Source: Bacillota bacterium (GTDB taxonomy: Bacteria; Bacillota; Clostridia; Lachnospirales; Lachnospiraceae). Taken from it: a stretch of 64,000 bases of DNA. The position numbers and the translations under genes are program-made. The stretch spans positions 1-64,000 of the forward strand of contig JAEYFP010000007.1 of assembly GCA_023402845.1 (NCBI GenBank). Direction: 5' to 3'. Each line of letters starts with the position of its first letter. Within the stretch, counting starts at the first letter, position 1. Under the pieces are notes generated by a model. That model was not told where the DNA came from. It ran no database searches and saw only the letters and a list, made by a program, of their open reading frames with translations. Below, in pieces: positions 1-8,971 of the stretch.

Positions 1-135
1 GAGAAAAAAGAACTATTACCTGATTGACACTAGGACAATTATATCATGGGTTTAACTAAGCCTATTGAACTAAATTTATTAAGTGATCAAGGTACATTTA
101 TGTATCTAAAAAATATTATACGAGGAGGAATTAAA

Positions 136-2421
136 ATGAACGTCAGAAAGGCGGAAACCGGGGAAATTCTTTTTCAGGAGAATGAAACCGCAAACACCCT
201 GAGCATTGTAGCAGAGGGAATCGTCAGAAAAAGTAATGCTTACACGGAGGGTACCGCCGATAAGGGCTGTCTTCTTGGCTTTTGCTCGCAGACAGAGGTC
301 GTTTATCCTTTTACTTACACAGCCATTAAGCCTGTGACGCTTTACCAATATGATTATGCGCAGCCCGAGGACTTGACCGCACTGCTCTCGGAAAATCAAG
401 ATGCCTGCGGACTAATCGCCGGCTGCACTGCTCAGAAATTTTCCGAACAGCTCGAAGTCTATGATTCGCTTCTTTCGTCCTGTCAAACACTTTATGACAG
501 GATCTGCGAGGAAAATGAAAAATATCTCAAGCTCTGTACCCATTATCAGTCAGAAGCAAAAATACTTCCGGGTATCGAGCAGCTTGGGGAATTTACCAAA
601 GAGGGCACTTTTGATGAATGGCTTGTCCGCTATTATACATCTGTCGGCTCTTTTGCACCTGCAAAATGGAAAATCTTTTATGAAAATAATATCGATGCCG
701 GCGCAGGCTTTATTATGAAAGCCGATGCGGACATGCTCCATCTGCTTTCCTGCTGCAAAAAGCTTTCACAGTATTTGGATATGATCTATGATCTTTATTT
801 AAGCGAATATAAACTTGATCTGTTCACCTATTATTTAGCGCTTTTAGAAGATGTGATTTCAAAAAAAGCTTCCATCGGCCCCATCGTAGAATCAGTCGAA
901 AATCTTGTGCGTATTATTGAGCATCATACCAAAATCGAACCGGAACTGATTAATGCGCGTTTTACGGAATACCGCAATCTCGTCCCTGCCTCCGAAAGGC
1001 ACCCCGATCATGCGCTTCCGCAGAGTATAAACGCCGAAATGGTTGTAAAAATCAAAAATTCTCTCCATAATTCTCTCAATACAATCACAAGTTATGCCGA
1101 ATTGGAGGATGCAGATAAAAACCGTTTTTATAAGCTGATCAGGCAGTATACCGATCTCCCTGACCGCAGCGCTTCAGACGATCTGTCCCGTACCCTGCGC
1201 AAGGAGCTGAGCGGACTCTTTTACGAAACTTATAAAAAAGCATTTTTCAAAAGTCTGCAGGATCCGGCACTCCCCACAGAGCTTAAAATGTTCTTTTATT
1301 TTGGTTATGTAGATGAAACCCTTGCAGGGATCGAAAATGCGGTCTACCTGTACTATCTTGCCGAAAAACTGCAGCCGGATGAAAAAGGGCATGTATTTAT
1401 TTTTTATGATTGGCTGATCCAGATCTATAACGGAAAAAAGGATCCTTGTATCAATGACCTGAATATTGACTATGCGGCTTATCTGCATAGACTTAAAATC
1501 GAGGGCAAACTGACCGAAGCTCAAGAAGCCGCCGATCTTGCAGACGGAGCCAAGCGCGTTTTATATGAATTTGATAACATGTTCCGTTCTACAAACAGAA
1601 TGATTTCCGGGCACATCACAACCTTCTGTCCGCTCTTTTCAGACCATGAGCTATATGGTTCTCTTGACCGGATGCTGCTCACAGGCGATGGACTTAACAA
1701 AATGCTGCAGCAGTTTAAAGCAATCGACTTCTCCTTATTTTATAGGGAAACGATTTTTACGGCACCGGAAATAGGGATTCAAAAAGAGGTTATTCAAGTT
1801 GAGGTGCTTCCAGATATCATCCTCATGCCGGGTTTTGGAACGCGCGGCGTGATGTGGCAGGAAATTACGGGAAGAAAACGTACTTCTCCGGCACGCTTTA
1901 TCCTGCCGATGTTTTTAGCAAAGGATTTAATCAAAATTATGCTGCATCTATGCGGGGAATTCCGTTGGGAAATGTGCCGCCGTATTCAGGGAGCGCGCTG
2001 GAATGATTTGGGGGAACGTTCTTTAACGAGCGACTATTGCGATTATCTGCAAACCTTTAAGCGAAGCCATGACTTGTCCCCCGAAGTTAGGGACCGCATC
2101 AAATCGGCCTATGCAAAATACCGCAACAGCACTAAGGAAATGTTTGTAAATGATTATATGGACTATATGCAAGCCGAAAGTGTCGGCTCGCTTCGCCTAA
2201 ACAAACTGTCGCGTGCGATCCTGTTTGATTACTGTCCCTTCTCGGCTGCCGTCCGCGAGGCGGTCAGTACAAACCGGATTTATAAGGAGCTGACAGATCG
2301 TTATCAAATCAAGCATGCACATATCATCCGTTTGTCCGATCTTTCTATGCAAAAAATAGAGAAGTCGGGGCACGCGGTTCCTGCTCTTATCAGGGAACAT
2401 CGGCGATTCTTAGAAATGTAG
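136..2421 (+). CDS. Large protein with N-terminal cyclic-nucleotide-binding-like domain, function unknown
   Basis: 761 residues from the ATG at 136, which follows a strong GAGGAGGA site at 122-129; the frame is open upstream to 46 but that part has no ribosome binding site. The first ~110 residues resemble a cNMP-binding/Crp-type beta barrel (GEILFQENETANTLSIVAEG pattern near residues 9-28). The remaining ~650 residues are helix-rich, without a signal peptide or membrane segment, and I recognise no enzymatic motif. No HTH is evident at the C terminus, so it is not an ordinary Crp regulator. It stands alone, convergent with the next gene. Domain assignment is moderate; function is unknown. Confidence 0.7.
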   Translation: MNVRKAETGEILFQENETANTLSIVAEGIVRKSNAYTEGTADKGCLLGFCSQTEVVYPFTYTAIKPVTLYQYDYAQPEDLTALLSENQDACGLIAGCTAQKFSEQLEVYDSLLSSCQTLYDRICEENEKYLKLCTHYQSEAKILPGIEQLGEFTKEGTFDEWLVRYYTSVGSFAPAKWKIFYENNIDAGAGFIMKADADMLHLLSCCKKLSQYLDMIYDLYLSEYKLDLFTYYLALLEDVISKKASIGPIVESVENLVRIIEHHTKIEPELINARFTEYRNLVPASERHPDHALPQSINAEMVVKIKNSLHNSLNTITSYAELEDADKNRFYKLIRQYTDLPDRSASDDLSRTLRKELSGLFYETYKKAFFKSLQDPALPTELKMFFYFGYVDETLAGIENAVYLYYLAEKLQPDEKGHVFIFYDWLIQIYNGKKDPCINDLNIDYAAYLHRLKIEGKLTEAQEAADLADGAKRVLYEFDNMFRSTNRMISGHITTFCPLFSDHELYGSLDRMLLTGDGLNKMLQQFKAIDFSLFYRETIFTAPEIGIQKEVIQVEVLPDIILMPGFGTRGVMWQEITGRKRTSPARFILPMFLAKDLIKIMLHLCGEFRWEMCRRIQGARWNDLGERSLTSDYCDYLQTFKRSHDLSPEVRDRIKSAYAKYRNSTKEMFVNDYMDYMQAESVGSLRLNKLSRAILFDYCPFSAAVREAVSTNRIYKELTDRYQIKHAHIIRLSDLSMQKIEKSGHAVPALIREHRRFLEM

Positions 2422-2439
2422 CAGTTCTATAAACGTGCT

Positions 2440-3918
2440 TCACCTTGCGAATCCCAGCATCAGGTAAACGAAACAGGAGCTTGCGGCAAATACGGCCGCG
2501 GCTCCTATGATCAGAAAGCCGCAAATCCTCTGCCTTTTCTCTTTAAAATCTAATCCATCCACAAAAACCCCAAGAAACAGCGCTTCCACGACGATAATCA
2601 GCGCCACATACCGAAAATCCTGTGCACTGAAATTGGAATAGCCAAATGCGAAGCTGCAATAGGAACCAAGCAGAGATGCATACAGAATCCCAAAAAGCAG
2701 CTTCCATTCTTTTTTCATTATACTTTTTTTAGAAAACAATACATGGAGCATTGCGGCAAATGCCGCAATCGCAAGCAAGACTCCCGCAATAAACAAGACC
2801 GTCGCAAACGGGGTAATTGCTTTCCACTCAAGCCCAAAATTATATTCCCCGAACAGAGAGGTCTTGATCAGTGAAAGGGGCACATTATATTCATCATAGG
2901 CATCCCCATATACCTTCATCGCAGGATAGACACTGTGCAGGCGGACATCCAGCAGCCTGTGAAAAATTCCGGTATATTCGAGCTGCTCTCCCACCGGCGG
3001 GATATAATTCACCGGCATATGATATAACACCATATTTCTGACTGTCCACCAAAGTCCTAACGGAAGAACAACAAGGGCAAAGGCAGCAAACTGTACCAAA
3101 TATTTTTTCCATTGCTGCCGCTCCTGAATCAGCTTTAACAGAAAAAGTACGGCGACGGCCGGAGCAATCACGCCGCCGGAAAGCTTTGCCAGCATCGAGA
3201 GCCCGATACAGGTACCCAGCAGCAAAATAACGGGCAAACCCGGTCTCTGGTACCATAGGACCGCCAAATATAGAGCGGCAGCCGACAAGGCCAGCGACAA
3301 AGCATCGTTATTGATGCTTCCGGAGAGCATCACATAGATCGGATGAAAAGAAATAAGAAGCATCGCCACCCGCATTCCCCATTTTTTCAGTCCGATTTCT
3401 TTACATGTAAAATAGGAAAACAGCATGACAGAGCCCGTATAGCAGAAGGTCAGTGCCTGTATATTTTCCTGTGCCTGCCTATAGGTCACGCCTGCAACTG
3501 TACACAGCTTTACCCAGACAGCCGCTATGATATGATGCAGCGGAGGCTGGAAAAACGCCCACACTGTGCGCGGATCGAAATCCGGCAGTGCTTTATTCTG
3601 CAGCAGATATTCAATATAGCCGGCATGTCCCTCTCCAGTTCCAAAATCAATCACATCATGCTGCCTGGTCCATGTCGCCGTATAAAGCACATAAGCGAGT
3701 TTTAAAAAAATACCGAGCGCGATCATGACAGAAACCATATTTACGGGAAGATGTCTGCACAGCGCTGCCGTCAGTAAAAGTACCGCGGCAAGTGTCATCA
3801 GAAGCTGCCATGATTTTAAAGTCTCCTGTGTTGTATCCAGTCCAAAGCTGATAAACAGTGCCGTTGCCGCCAAAATCAGAAACGGCTCCCAGCGAAATGA
3901 TGATTTTCTATTTTCCAT
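2440..3918 (-). CDS. Multi-pass membrane glycosyltransferase-like protein (GT39/ArnT-like)
   Basis: 492 residues with about 11-13 hydrophobic segments. A large extracytoplasmic loop near residues 75-140 carries acidic and aromatic residues (FGTGEGHAGYIEYLL, then FFQPPLHHIIAAV), the arrangement seen in polyprenyl-phosphate-sugar-dependent glycosyltransferases of the GT39/ArnT/PMT superfamily. The expected role is transfer of a sugar from a lipid carrier on the outer face of the membrane. The ATG at 3918 is preferred over an upstream TTG because GGAGG lies 8 nt upstream of it. No partner glycosylation genes adjoin it; acceptor and donor are unknown. Confidence 0.7.
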   Translation of the reverse strand: MENRKSSFRWEPFLILAATALFISFGLDTTQETLKSWQLLMTLAAVLLLTAALCRHLPVNMVSVMIALGIFLKLAYVLYTATWTRQHDVIDFGTGEGHAGYIEYLLQNKALPDFDPRTVWAFFQPPLHHIIAAVWVKLCTVAGVTYRQAQENIQALTFCYTGSVMLFSYFTCKEIGLKKWGMRVAMLLISFHPIYVMLSGSINNDALSLALSAAALYLAVLWYQRPGLPVILLLGTCIGLSMLAKLSGGVIAPAVAVLFLLKLIQERQQWKKYLVQFAAFALVVLPLGLWWTVRNMVLYHMPVNYIPPVGEQLEYTGIFHRLLDVRLHSVYPAMKVYGDAYDEYNVPLSLIKTSLFGEYNFGLEWKAITPFATVLFIAGVLLAIAAFAAMLHVLFSKKSIMKKEWKLLFGILYASLLGSYCSFAFGYSNFSAQDFRYVALIIVVEALFLGVFVDGLDFKEKRQRICGFLIIGAAAVFAASSCFVYLMLGFAR

Positions 3919-4027
3919 GGACAATGCCTCCGTATCACATTCATTTTATCCTGGAATTATTATACACGATCTCAGCACAAAACACATCCCTCTTCATCTT
4001 TTTGTGCCATACTAAATTTTTTTAAAT

Positions 4028-4056
4028 TTGCATTGCCTTATATCGCATGCTATGAT
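4028..4056 (+). promoter_or_regulatory. Putative sigma-A promoter of the PurF-like gene
   Basis: A TTGCAT -35 (4028-4033), 17-nt spacer and TATGAT -10 (4051-4056) lie 65 nt upstream of the PurF-like ATG. The -10 matches consensus 5/6, the -35 only 3/6. Confidence 0.5.
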
Positions 4057-4070
4057 TCTATATGGAAATA

Positions 4071-4088
4071 GTGATAACTAATTATCAC
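4071..4088. promoter_or_regulatory. Perfect 7-bp inverted repeat downstream of promoter
   Basis: GTGATAA-CTAA-TTATCAC is a perfect inverted repeat between the putative promoter and the start codon of the PurF-like gene. It may be an operator. It does not resemble a PurR box, and the regulator is unknown. Confidence 0.4.
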
Positions 4089-4120
4089 AATCTGACAAAA
4101 TAACAATAAAGGGGACTATC

Positions 4121-5578
4121 ATGGGCGGAATTTTTGGTGTTGCTTCAAAAGAGGATTGTGTTCTGGACGTGTTTTTCGGAACCGACTATCATTCTCATCT
4201 CGGAACACGCAGAGGCGGAATGGCCGTATACGGGGAGGCAGGATTTGACAGAGCCATCCACAATATCCAAAACTCGCCTTTCCGTACAAAATTCGAACGG
4301 GATGTTATGGATTTACATGGCACGCTGGGAATCGGCTGTATTTCCGACTATGAGCCGCAGCCCCTGCTGATTCAGTCTCATTTAGGCAGCTACGCGATTT
4401 CTACCGTGGGAAAAATTAATAATGTGACCGAATTGGTCAGCGATGCGTTTTCCAATGGCCGCACGCAGTTTCTTGAAATGAGCGGCGGCAACATCAATCC
4501 AACGGAGCTTGTCGCTTCGATCATCAATCAAAAGGATTCCTTTGAGGAAGGGATTGCTCATGCCCAGCAGCTGATCGACGGTTCGATGACAATACTGATC
4601 ATGACAGAAAAGGGACTTTATGCCGCCCGCGACCTATACGGACGGACTCCGCTTATGATCGGCGTCAAAGAGAACGGCTACTGCATCTCGTTTGAAAGCT
4701 TTGCTTATATCAACCTCGGCTATCGCGATAAGAAGGAGCTGGGACCGGGTGAAATCGTCTATATCACGCCGGAGGGCTATGAAACACTGCAGCCCGCCGG
4801 TGATAAAATGAAAATATGTACTTTTCTTTGGATCTATTACGGCTATCCGACCTCGGCTTACGAGGGAATCAACGTCGAACAGATGCGTTACAACTGCGGT
4901 GATATGCTTGCCAAAAGAGATTCTGTCAGGCCTGATATTGTCGCAGGCGTCCCGGATTCCGGCACGGCGCATGCCATTGGCTATGCGAACCGTTCCGGCA
5001 TTCCGTTTGCACGGCCCTTTATCAAATATACTCCCACCTGGCCGCGTTCCTTTATGCCGGCCGATCAGAGCCAACGCAATTTAATCGCTCGCATGAAACT
5101 GATCCCGATCGATGCCCTGATCCGGAATAAGAGCCTTCTTCTGATCGACGATTCTATCGTACGCGGTACACAGCTTCGGGAAACGACTGAATTTCTTTAC
5201 CGGAGCGGTGCGAAAGAGGTACACATCCGGCCGGCCTGCCCGCCGCTGCTATATGGCTGCAAATTTTTGAATTTTTCCCGGTCCAATTCGGAATACGATC
5301 TGATTACCAGACGGATCATACGCGAACGGGAGGGAGAGCGGCTTTCCGACGCTCAACTCGCCGACTACGCAAATCCGGACAGCACAAATTATCAGGAAAT
5401 GATCGAAGCGATCCGCAAAACGCTGGATTTCACTTCGTTGCGCTTCCATCGTCTCGACGATATGGTTTCCGCTGTCGGAATTGATCCGGACAAGCTCTGC
5501 ACCTACTGCTGGGACAAGCAGGGAGATTGTTCTTCCTTCGGCTCCGGGTGCACAGCCTGTAACGGATGTAAAGGTTGA
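4121..5578 (+). CDS. PurF-like amidophosphoribosyltransferase paralog without catalytic cysteine
   Basis: 485 residues, full length for PurF. The N-terminal glutaminase (Ntn) domain begins Met-Gly-Gly-Ile-Phe-Gly, so the nucleophilic cysteine expected at residue 2 is glycine. The usual RYST-type glutamine-binding stretch is also replaced (GIGCISDYEPQP, ~70-81). The PRTase half keeps the PRPP loop LLIDDSIVRGTQ at 340-351. Cys233, Cys380, Cys460 and Cys463 match positions of the [4Fe-4S] ligands of Bacillus-type PurF, and the tail adds further cysteines (to residue 483). It is probably a PurF-derived protein that cannot use glutamine; it might use ammonia or have another role. No other pur genes are adjacent. 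Confidence 0.8.
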   Translation: MGGIFGVASKEDCVLDVFFGTDYHSHLGTRRGGMAVYGEAGFDRAIHNIQNSPFRTKFERDVMDLHGTLGIGCISDYEPQPLLIQSHLGSYAISTVGKINNVTELVSDAFSNGRTQFLEMSGGNINPTELVASIINQKDSFEEGIAHAQQLIDGSMTILIMTEKGLYAARDLYGRTPLMIGVKENGYCISFESFAYINLGYRDKKELGPGEIVYITPEGYETLQPAGDKMKICTFLWIYYGYPTSAYEGINVEQMRYNCGDMLAKRDSVRPDIVAGVPDSGTAHAIGYANRSGIPFARPFIKYTPTWPRSFMPADQSQRNLIARMKLIPIDALIRNKSLLLIDDSIVRGTQLRETTEFLYRSGAKEVHIRPACPPLLYGCKFLNFSRSNSEYDLITRRIIREREGERLSDAQLADYANPDSTNYQEMIEAIRKTLDFTSLRFHRLDDMVSAVGIDPDKLCTYCWDKQGDCSSFGSGCTACNGCKG

Positions 5579-5588
5579 TCTTGAGCGT

Positions 5589-6308
5589 CTACTGAGATAC
5601 GAAGTGACTGCGCATACGCAGGAGTATTTTTTTCTCCATGCGGCTCACCTGCACCTGGCTGATGCCAAGCTGCTTTGCCACCTCCATCTGCGTCACATTT
5701 TCAAAGTAACGGAGTCTGATCAGGCGCTGCTCCTCCTCCTTCAGTTCTTCAATCAACTGGTCCAGCATGATCCGATTCACCATCTCCTCATGCTCGTCCT
5801 TATCCTGGGAAAGCTTATCTACAAGATAAATATCGCTTCCATCCGACTGGTGCACGGATTTATAAATGGATTCTACCTCCGACTGTGCATCTAGGGCGAT
5901 TAGAATATCTTCCGTACTGATTTCCGTCTCCTTTTCGATTTCCGACAGGGTCGGTTCCCTTCCGAGGCTTTGAGAAAGCTGCTGAACGGCCCGTTTTACT
6001 TTCCAGCCATTTTCCTTGACACTCCTGGATACCTTGACCATGCCGTCATCACGCAGAAAACGCTTGATTTCACCCGCAATCATAGGAACCGCATACGTTG
6101 AAAATTTCACATCAAAGCTAACATCAAATTTGTCGATCGCCTTGATCAGCCCTATGATGCCTATTTGTATCAAATCCTCCATTTCATTGCCGCGGCCCCA
6201 AAATCTCTTGACCGTACAATGCACAAGTCCCAGATTTTCCTCTATCAGCCTGTCGCGTGCCTGTTTATCCCCTTTGTGTGCCTGTTCAATCAAAGCAATG
6301 TTATCCAT
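5589..6308 (-). CDS. sigF: Sporulation sigma factor F (SigF/SpoIIAC)
   Basis: 239 residues of the sigma-70 family, sporulation B/F/G group. Region 2 contains NEMEDLIQIGIIGLIKAID and FSTYAVPMIAGEIKRFLRDD; region 4 ends in VTQMEVAKQLGISQVQVSRM. It directs forespore-specific transcription after asymmetric septation. The ATG immediately follows the spoIIAB stop, completing the canonical spoIIAA-AB-AC order, so expression is coupled to that of its anti-sigma factor. It ends 11 nt from the convergent PurF-like gene. Confidence 0.97.
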   Translation of the reverse strand: MDNIALIEQAHKGDKQARDRLIEENLGLVHCTVKRFWGRGNEMEDLIQIGIIGLIKAIDKFDVSFDVKFSTYAVPMIAGEIKRFLRDDGMVKVSRSVKENGWKVKRAVQQLSQSLGREPTLSEIEKETEISTEDILIALDAQSEVESIYKSVHQSDGSDIYLVDKLSQDKDEHEEMVNRIMLDQLIEELKEEEQRLIRLRYFENVTQMEVAKQLGISQVQVSRMEKKILLRMRSHFVSQ

Positions 6309-6902
6309 TTATTCACTTCCAAAATACAGCTCTACCGCATCAATGTCGTCCTTCGTGGCTCCTATTGCTTTTTTCATATGTACTCGTGTGCCGGAACCAA
6401 ATGTCGATTCCACCGTCAGTTCGTCCATGAAGGCTTTCATGAACGCAAAACCCATACCCGAACGCTCCAGATCAGGACGCGTCGTATACAGCGGTTCCAT
6501 TGCACGCTCCACGTCCAAAATACCCTGTCCCTCATCAATGATTTCGATGGACAAAATATGCTGATCCACCCAGGCATTCATCACGACAACGCCGTCCTCA
6601 TTCCCATAGCCGTGGATAATCGCATTGGTGACTGCCTCTGTGACCGCAGTTTTGATGTCCGTCAGTTCTTCAATCGTCGGGTTCAAATAAGCTACGAATG
6701 CTGCCGCCGCCATTCTTGCCAGCCCTTCGTTTGCCGACTTACTCAAAAAAGTGAGCTCCATCCGGTTACGGCTCTTATCCTCGACCGGTTCCTGCTTAGG
6801 TTCCATAATGACGGCCATTGCTGCCGCATCATCAGGAAGCGTTCCGTCAAAATTATCCTCCCTTATCATGCCGCTGTAATCATTCCAATCTCTCTCCTGC
6901 AT
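6309..6902 (-). CDS. spoIIAB: Anti-sigma F factor SpoIIAB with N-terminal extension
   Basis: A GHKL serine kinase that holds SigF inactive and phosphorylates SpoIIAA. The N-box (VTEAVTNAIIHGYG, ~87-100), the G1 box (IDEGQGI, ~119) and the GMGFAFMKAF region are present. The protein is 197 residues whereas family members are about 145; the extra ~47 residues, rich in Asp/Glu, precede the usual MELTFLS start (Met48). The long start is supported by GGAGGTG 8 nt upstream of the ATG and by stop/start overlap with spoIIAA (TAATG). Met48 has no comparable ribosome binding site. Confidence 0.95.
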   Translation of the reverse strand: MQERDWNDYSGMIREDNFDGTLPDDAAAMAVIMEPKQEPVEDKSRNRMELTFLSKSANEGLARMAAAAFVAYLNPTIEELTDIKTAVTEAVTNAIIHGYGNEDGVVVMNAWVDQHILSIEIIDEGQGILDVERAMEPLYTTRPDLERSGMGFAFMKAFMDELTVESTFGSGTRVHMKKAIGATKDDIDAVELYFGSE

Positions 6903-7213
6903 TACTTAATCACCTCCACTAATTTATGAAGCCCCGAAATGCGGAATATTTTCTGCATCCGCGGGTTTACATGAATCGCCATAACCTTCCCCCCAAATAT
7001 CGCCACCTTCTTGTAGCGTCCCATAATGACACCGATTCCCGAACTGTCCATAAATTCTGTCTGCTCAAAATCAAAAATGACGTGTGAAATGTCCTTTCCT
7101 TCAATATGGGCATCCGCCACTTCCCGAATCCGTTCGGATTGATGATGGTCAAGCTCTTTTGGCATTCGAATCACCAGACAGGATTTGATTACCTGAAACT
7201 CCTCATTTTCCAT
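6902..7213 (-). CDS. spoIIAA: Anti-sigma F factor antagonist SpoIIAA
   Basis: 103 residues, STAS domain. The DSSGIGV motif places Ser58 at the position phosphorylated in Bacillus subtilis SpoIIAA; the dephosphorylated form releases SigF from SpoIIAB. The start at 7213 follows GGGAGAAA and gives the normal family length; a longer open frame upstream runs through the repeat element and is not credible. First gene of the spoIIA operon. In Bacillus this operon is driven by sigma H; I could not place a sigma-H promoter with confidence. Confidence 0.96.
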   Translation of the reverse strand: MENEEFQVIKSCLVIRMPKELDHHQSERIREVADAHIEGKDISHVIFDFEQTEFMDSSGIGVIMGRYKKVAIFGGKVMAIHVNPRMQKIFRISGLHKLVEVIK

Positions 7214-7248
7214 TACTTTTCTCCCTTCAAATTTGTACCGCGAAACAA

Positions 7249-7329
7249 GAACAAAAGTGTTCTGCGTGCGCAGCTGCGCATAAAATTTTGTCAGACAGGA
7301 AATTCGGAGCAATTTCCTGTTCGACAAAA
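7249..7329. repeat. Dispersed intergenic hairpin element, copy A
   Basis: It contains GAACAAAAG at one end, the palindrome GCGCAGCTGCGC, and a 44-nt AT-rich hairpin at 7286-7329 with a CGGAG loop. It shares architecture with copies at 11892-11982, 36479-36598 and 52270-52362. It lies between the TPR-gene terminator and spoIIAA, within the leader of the spoIIA operon if transcription starts upstream. Confidence 0.7.
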
Positions 7330-7357
7330 AAGCCCGGACAATTCCTGTCCAAGCTTT
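7326..7357 (-). terminator. Intrinsic terminator after the TPR gene
   Basis: On the minus strand the sequence reads GCTTGGACA-GGAAT-TGTCCGGGC followed by six Ts: a 9-bp stem and U-run. It separates the valS/TPR transcription unit from spoIIA. Confidence 0.8.
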
Positions 7358-7407
7358 TCCTTCGTGTATTATAAATTCTTCTTTTGTTAATAAAATTCAG
7401 ATTCTCA

Positions 7408-8808
7408 TCAGCCGCCCGGTGCGGTAATGTAACCCTCCGCATCCCGCGCATTTTTCGTATCCGGAAAATCTGTCATGATCTGCCGGTACAATTCGTCCGC
7501 TTTATCCGTATTTCCGGACTGACGGTATGCATGTGCCAAATTCATCAGTACATCCGAATTCGAATTGTCGATGTTCCATGCCTTTGTATATTCCCCGATC
7601 GCCGTATCATAATCATTGGATCTCATCGCACTCTTGCCGCTATTTACATAGGCAGCAACGGCCTTTGCGCCCGCATCATCATATAGCAATGTATACAAAG
7701 CCAGAAATGGCTGTGATGCCTCATTCAAATAATCCTTCGTAATGTTGCCGAGCGCATCCATGACCGTCTCGGAATCATCCTGATCCTTCAGATAGGCTGC
7801 TGCCGCCTGCAGAAGATAGTCGGTAATCGCCGCTTCTCCTCTTGCGCCGGTCAACTCCTCCACCTGTTCTTCCAGAGCTGACTTTTCCGCCTGTACTGTC
7901 GCAAGTGTCTGCTCTACCTCCTGACGGGTCGCTTTTTCTCCGGAAAGCTGTTCACTCACCTCGATAAACTTTGCGTCATTTTTTTCGGTCTCAAGCTCCA
8001 CCCGTGCCGGCAGAATCAAAAACCAACAGATCGCAACACCGATGACAATACCGATGACAATATTAATAATACTGGAAAATCCAACCCTTTCACGCGCATA
8101 CATCGGCTGAATGATCGTCTCATTGCCGCTCTGATAGCTGAATACCTCTTCCTGCGACTTTTTCTTTTTAGATCCGGAATTTTCTTCCCTTTCCCGCAGA
8201 ACCGTATTGATTTCCTTTAAATAACCCAAGATTATCGTATTGTTGGCATCAATGAGAATCGCGCGCAAAAGTGTCCTGCGTGCCTTGTCATAATCCTCGG
8301 CGGCAATATACAAAAGCGCCAGAAGCTGATAACCGCTGATCAGATTTTGGTTGATGGACAATACTTTTTTCAATTGGATGATTGCGAGATCCTGACTGCC
8401 TTGATAGCAGTAGGTCAGCGCCTGATTATATTTTTTGATCGTCTGATTGATCGTATCCAGCTTGGCAGGGTTAGACTGCAGCGCCTGAATATAGTCATCC
8501 GCAATATTTTTCTTGCTTTCGAGATTCTTGCTGATGATCCACTCACTTAAGGCCAAAACCGCTTCGCCCATCTCAAAATAGACAAGCCCCAGCAGGTTTC
8601 TTGCATCAATATTTCTTTTATTATATTTCAGGCTCTGCCGCAAGCTTACGACCGCACCCGAAAGATCCCTGACATTTGCTTTCTCCAGGCCGTCATTATA
8701 CAGTCTGTTGGATATCCTGATAATTCGCTTATATACTGCGACGTCTGCGCCGCAGCTTGTACAAAAATCCTTTTCAGACAATCGATTCCCGCATACATAA
8801 CAATTCAT
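7408..8808 (-). CDS. Zinc-ribbon, TPR, single-pass membrane protein
   Basis: 466 residues. The N terminus is a zinc ribbon with cysteines 3, 6, 16 and 19. TPR-like helical repeats occupy ~30-200, a single membrane helix ~245-267, a coiled coil ~270-320, and further TPRs (NYDTAIGEYTKAWNIDNSN region) the C-terminal ~130 residues. The zinc ribbon and first TPR block are on one side of the membrane, the coiled coil and second TPR block on the other. TPRs suggest a scaffold for protein complexes, but no partner can be named. It follows a 48-aa ORF by 16 nt and ends at a terminator. Confidence 0.75.
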   Translation of the reverse strand: MNCYVCGNRLSEKDFCTSCGADVAVYKRIIRISNRLYNDGLEKANVRDLSGAVVSLRQSLKYNKRNIDARNLLGLVYFEMGEAVLALSEWIISKNLESKKNIADDYIQALQSNPAKLDTINQTIKKYNQALTYCYQGSQDLAIIQLKKVLSINQNLISGYQLLALLYIAAEDYDKARRTLLRAILIDANNTIILGYLKEINTVLREREENSGSKKKKSQEEVFSYQSGNETIIQPMYARERVGFSSIINIVIGIVIGVAICWFLILPARVELETEKNDAKFIEVSEQLSGEKATRQEVEQTLATVQAEKSALEEQVEELTGARGEAAITDYLLQAAAAYLKDQDDSETVMDALGNITKDYLNEASQPFLALYTLLYDDAGAKAVAAYVNSGKSAMRSNDYDTAIGEYTKAWNIDNSNSDVLMNLAHAYRQSGNTDKADELYRQIMTDFPDTKNARDAEGYITAPGG

Positions 8809-8824
8809 ACTTTATAGATCCTCA

Positions 8825-8971
8825 TCATTGTTCGTTGTCTTTTGCTTGCTTCAACATCGTAATCAAAATGTCTGTCATATCTGTTAAATCATGGTTATAA
8901 ACCGCATCCTCAACATCTTCTACCTCCATGCTGGGATGAAACTTTTTCAATTCTTCTTCAAAATTAATCAT
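8825..8971 (-). CDS. Small acidic protein, 48 aa, unknown function
   Basis: The ORF starts at ATG 8971 (MINFEEELKKF) after GGAAGGAAGCAGG and ends at TGA 8827-8825. It is acidic with a helical pattern and has no membrane segment. Spacing to the TPR gene (16 nt) and to valS suggests one operon. Probably real because of its ribosome binding site and codon pattern; no known domain recognised. Confidence 0.6.
   Translation of the reverse strand: MINFEEELKKFHPSMEVEDVEDAVYNHDLTDMTDILITMLKQAKDNEQ

Noticed and set aside
24..46. TTGACA at 24-29 as a promoter for the first gene
   Set aside because: No -10 at proper spacing; TATATC is only 10 nt downstream.
6165..6929. 254-codon plus-strand frame across spoIIAB/sigF
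   Set aside because: Antisense to the canonical spoIIA operon; composition is typical of a shadow frame.
7249..7329. Repeat copy A as part of a CRISPR array
   Set aside because: Only single copies occur at each place, with internal dyad symmetry and no regular spacers.
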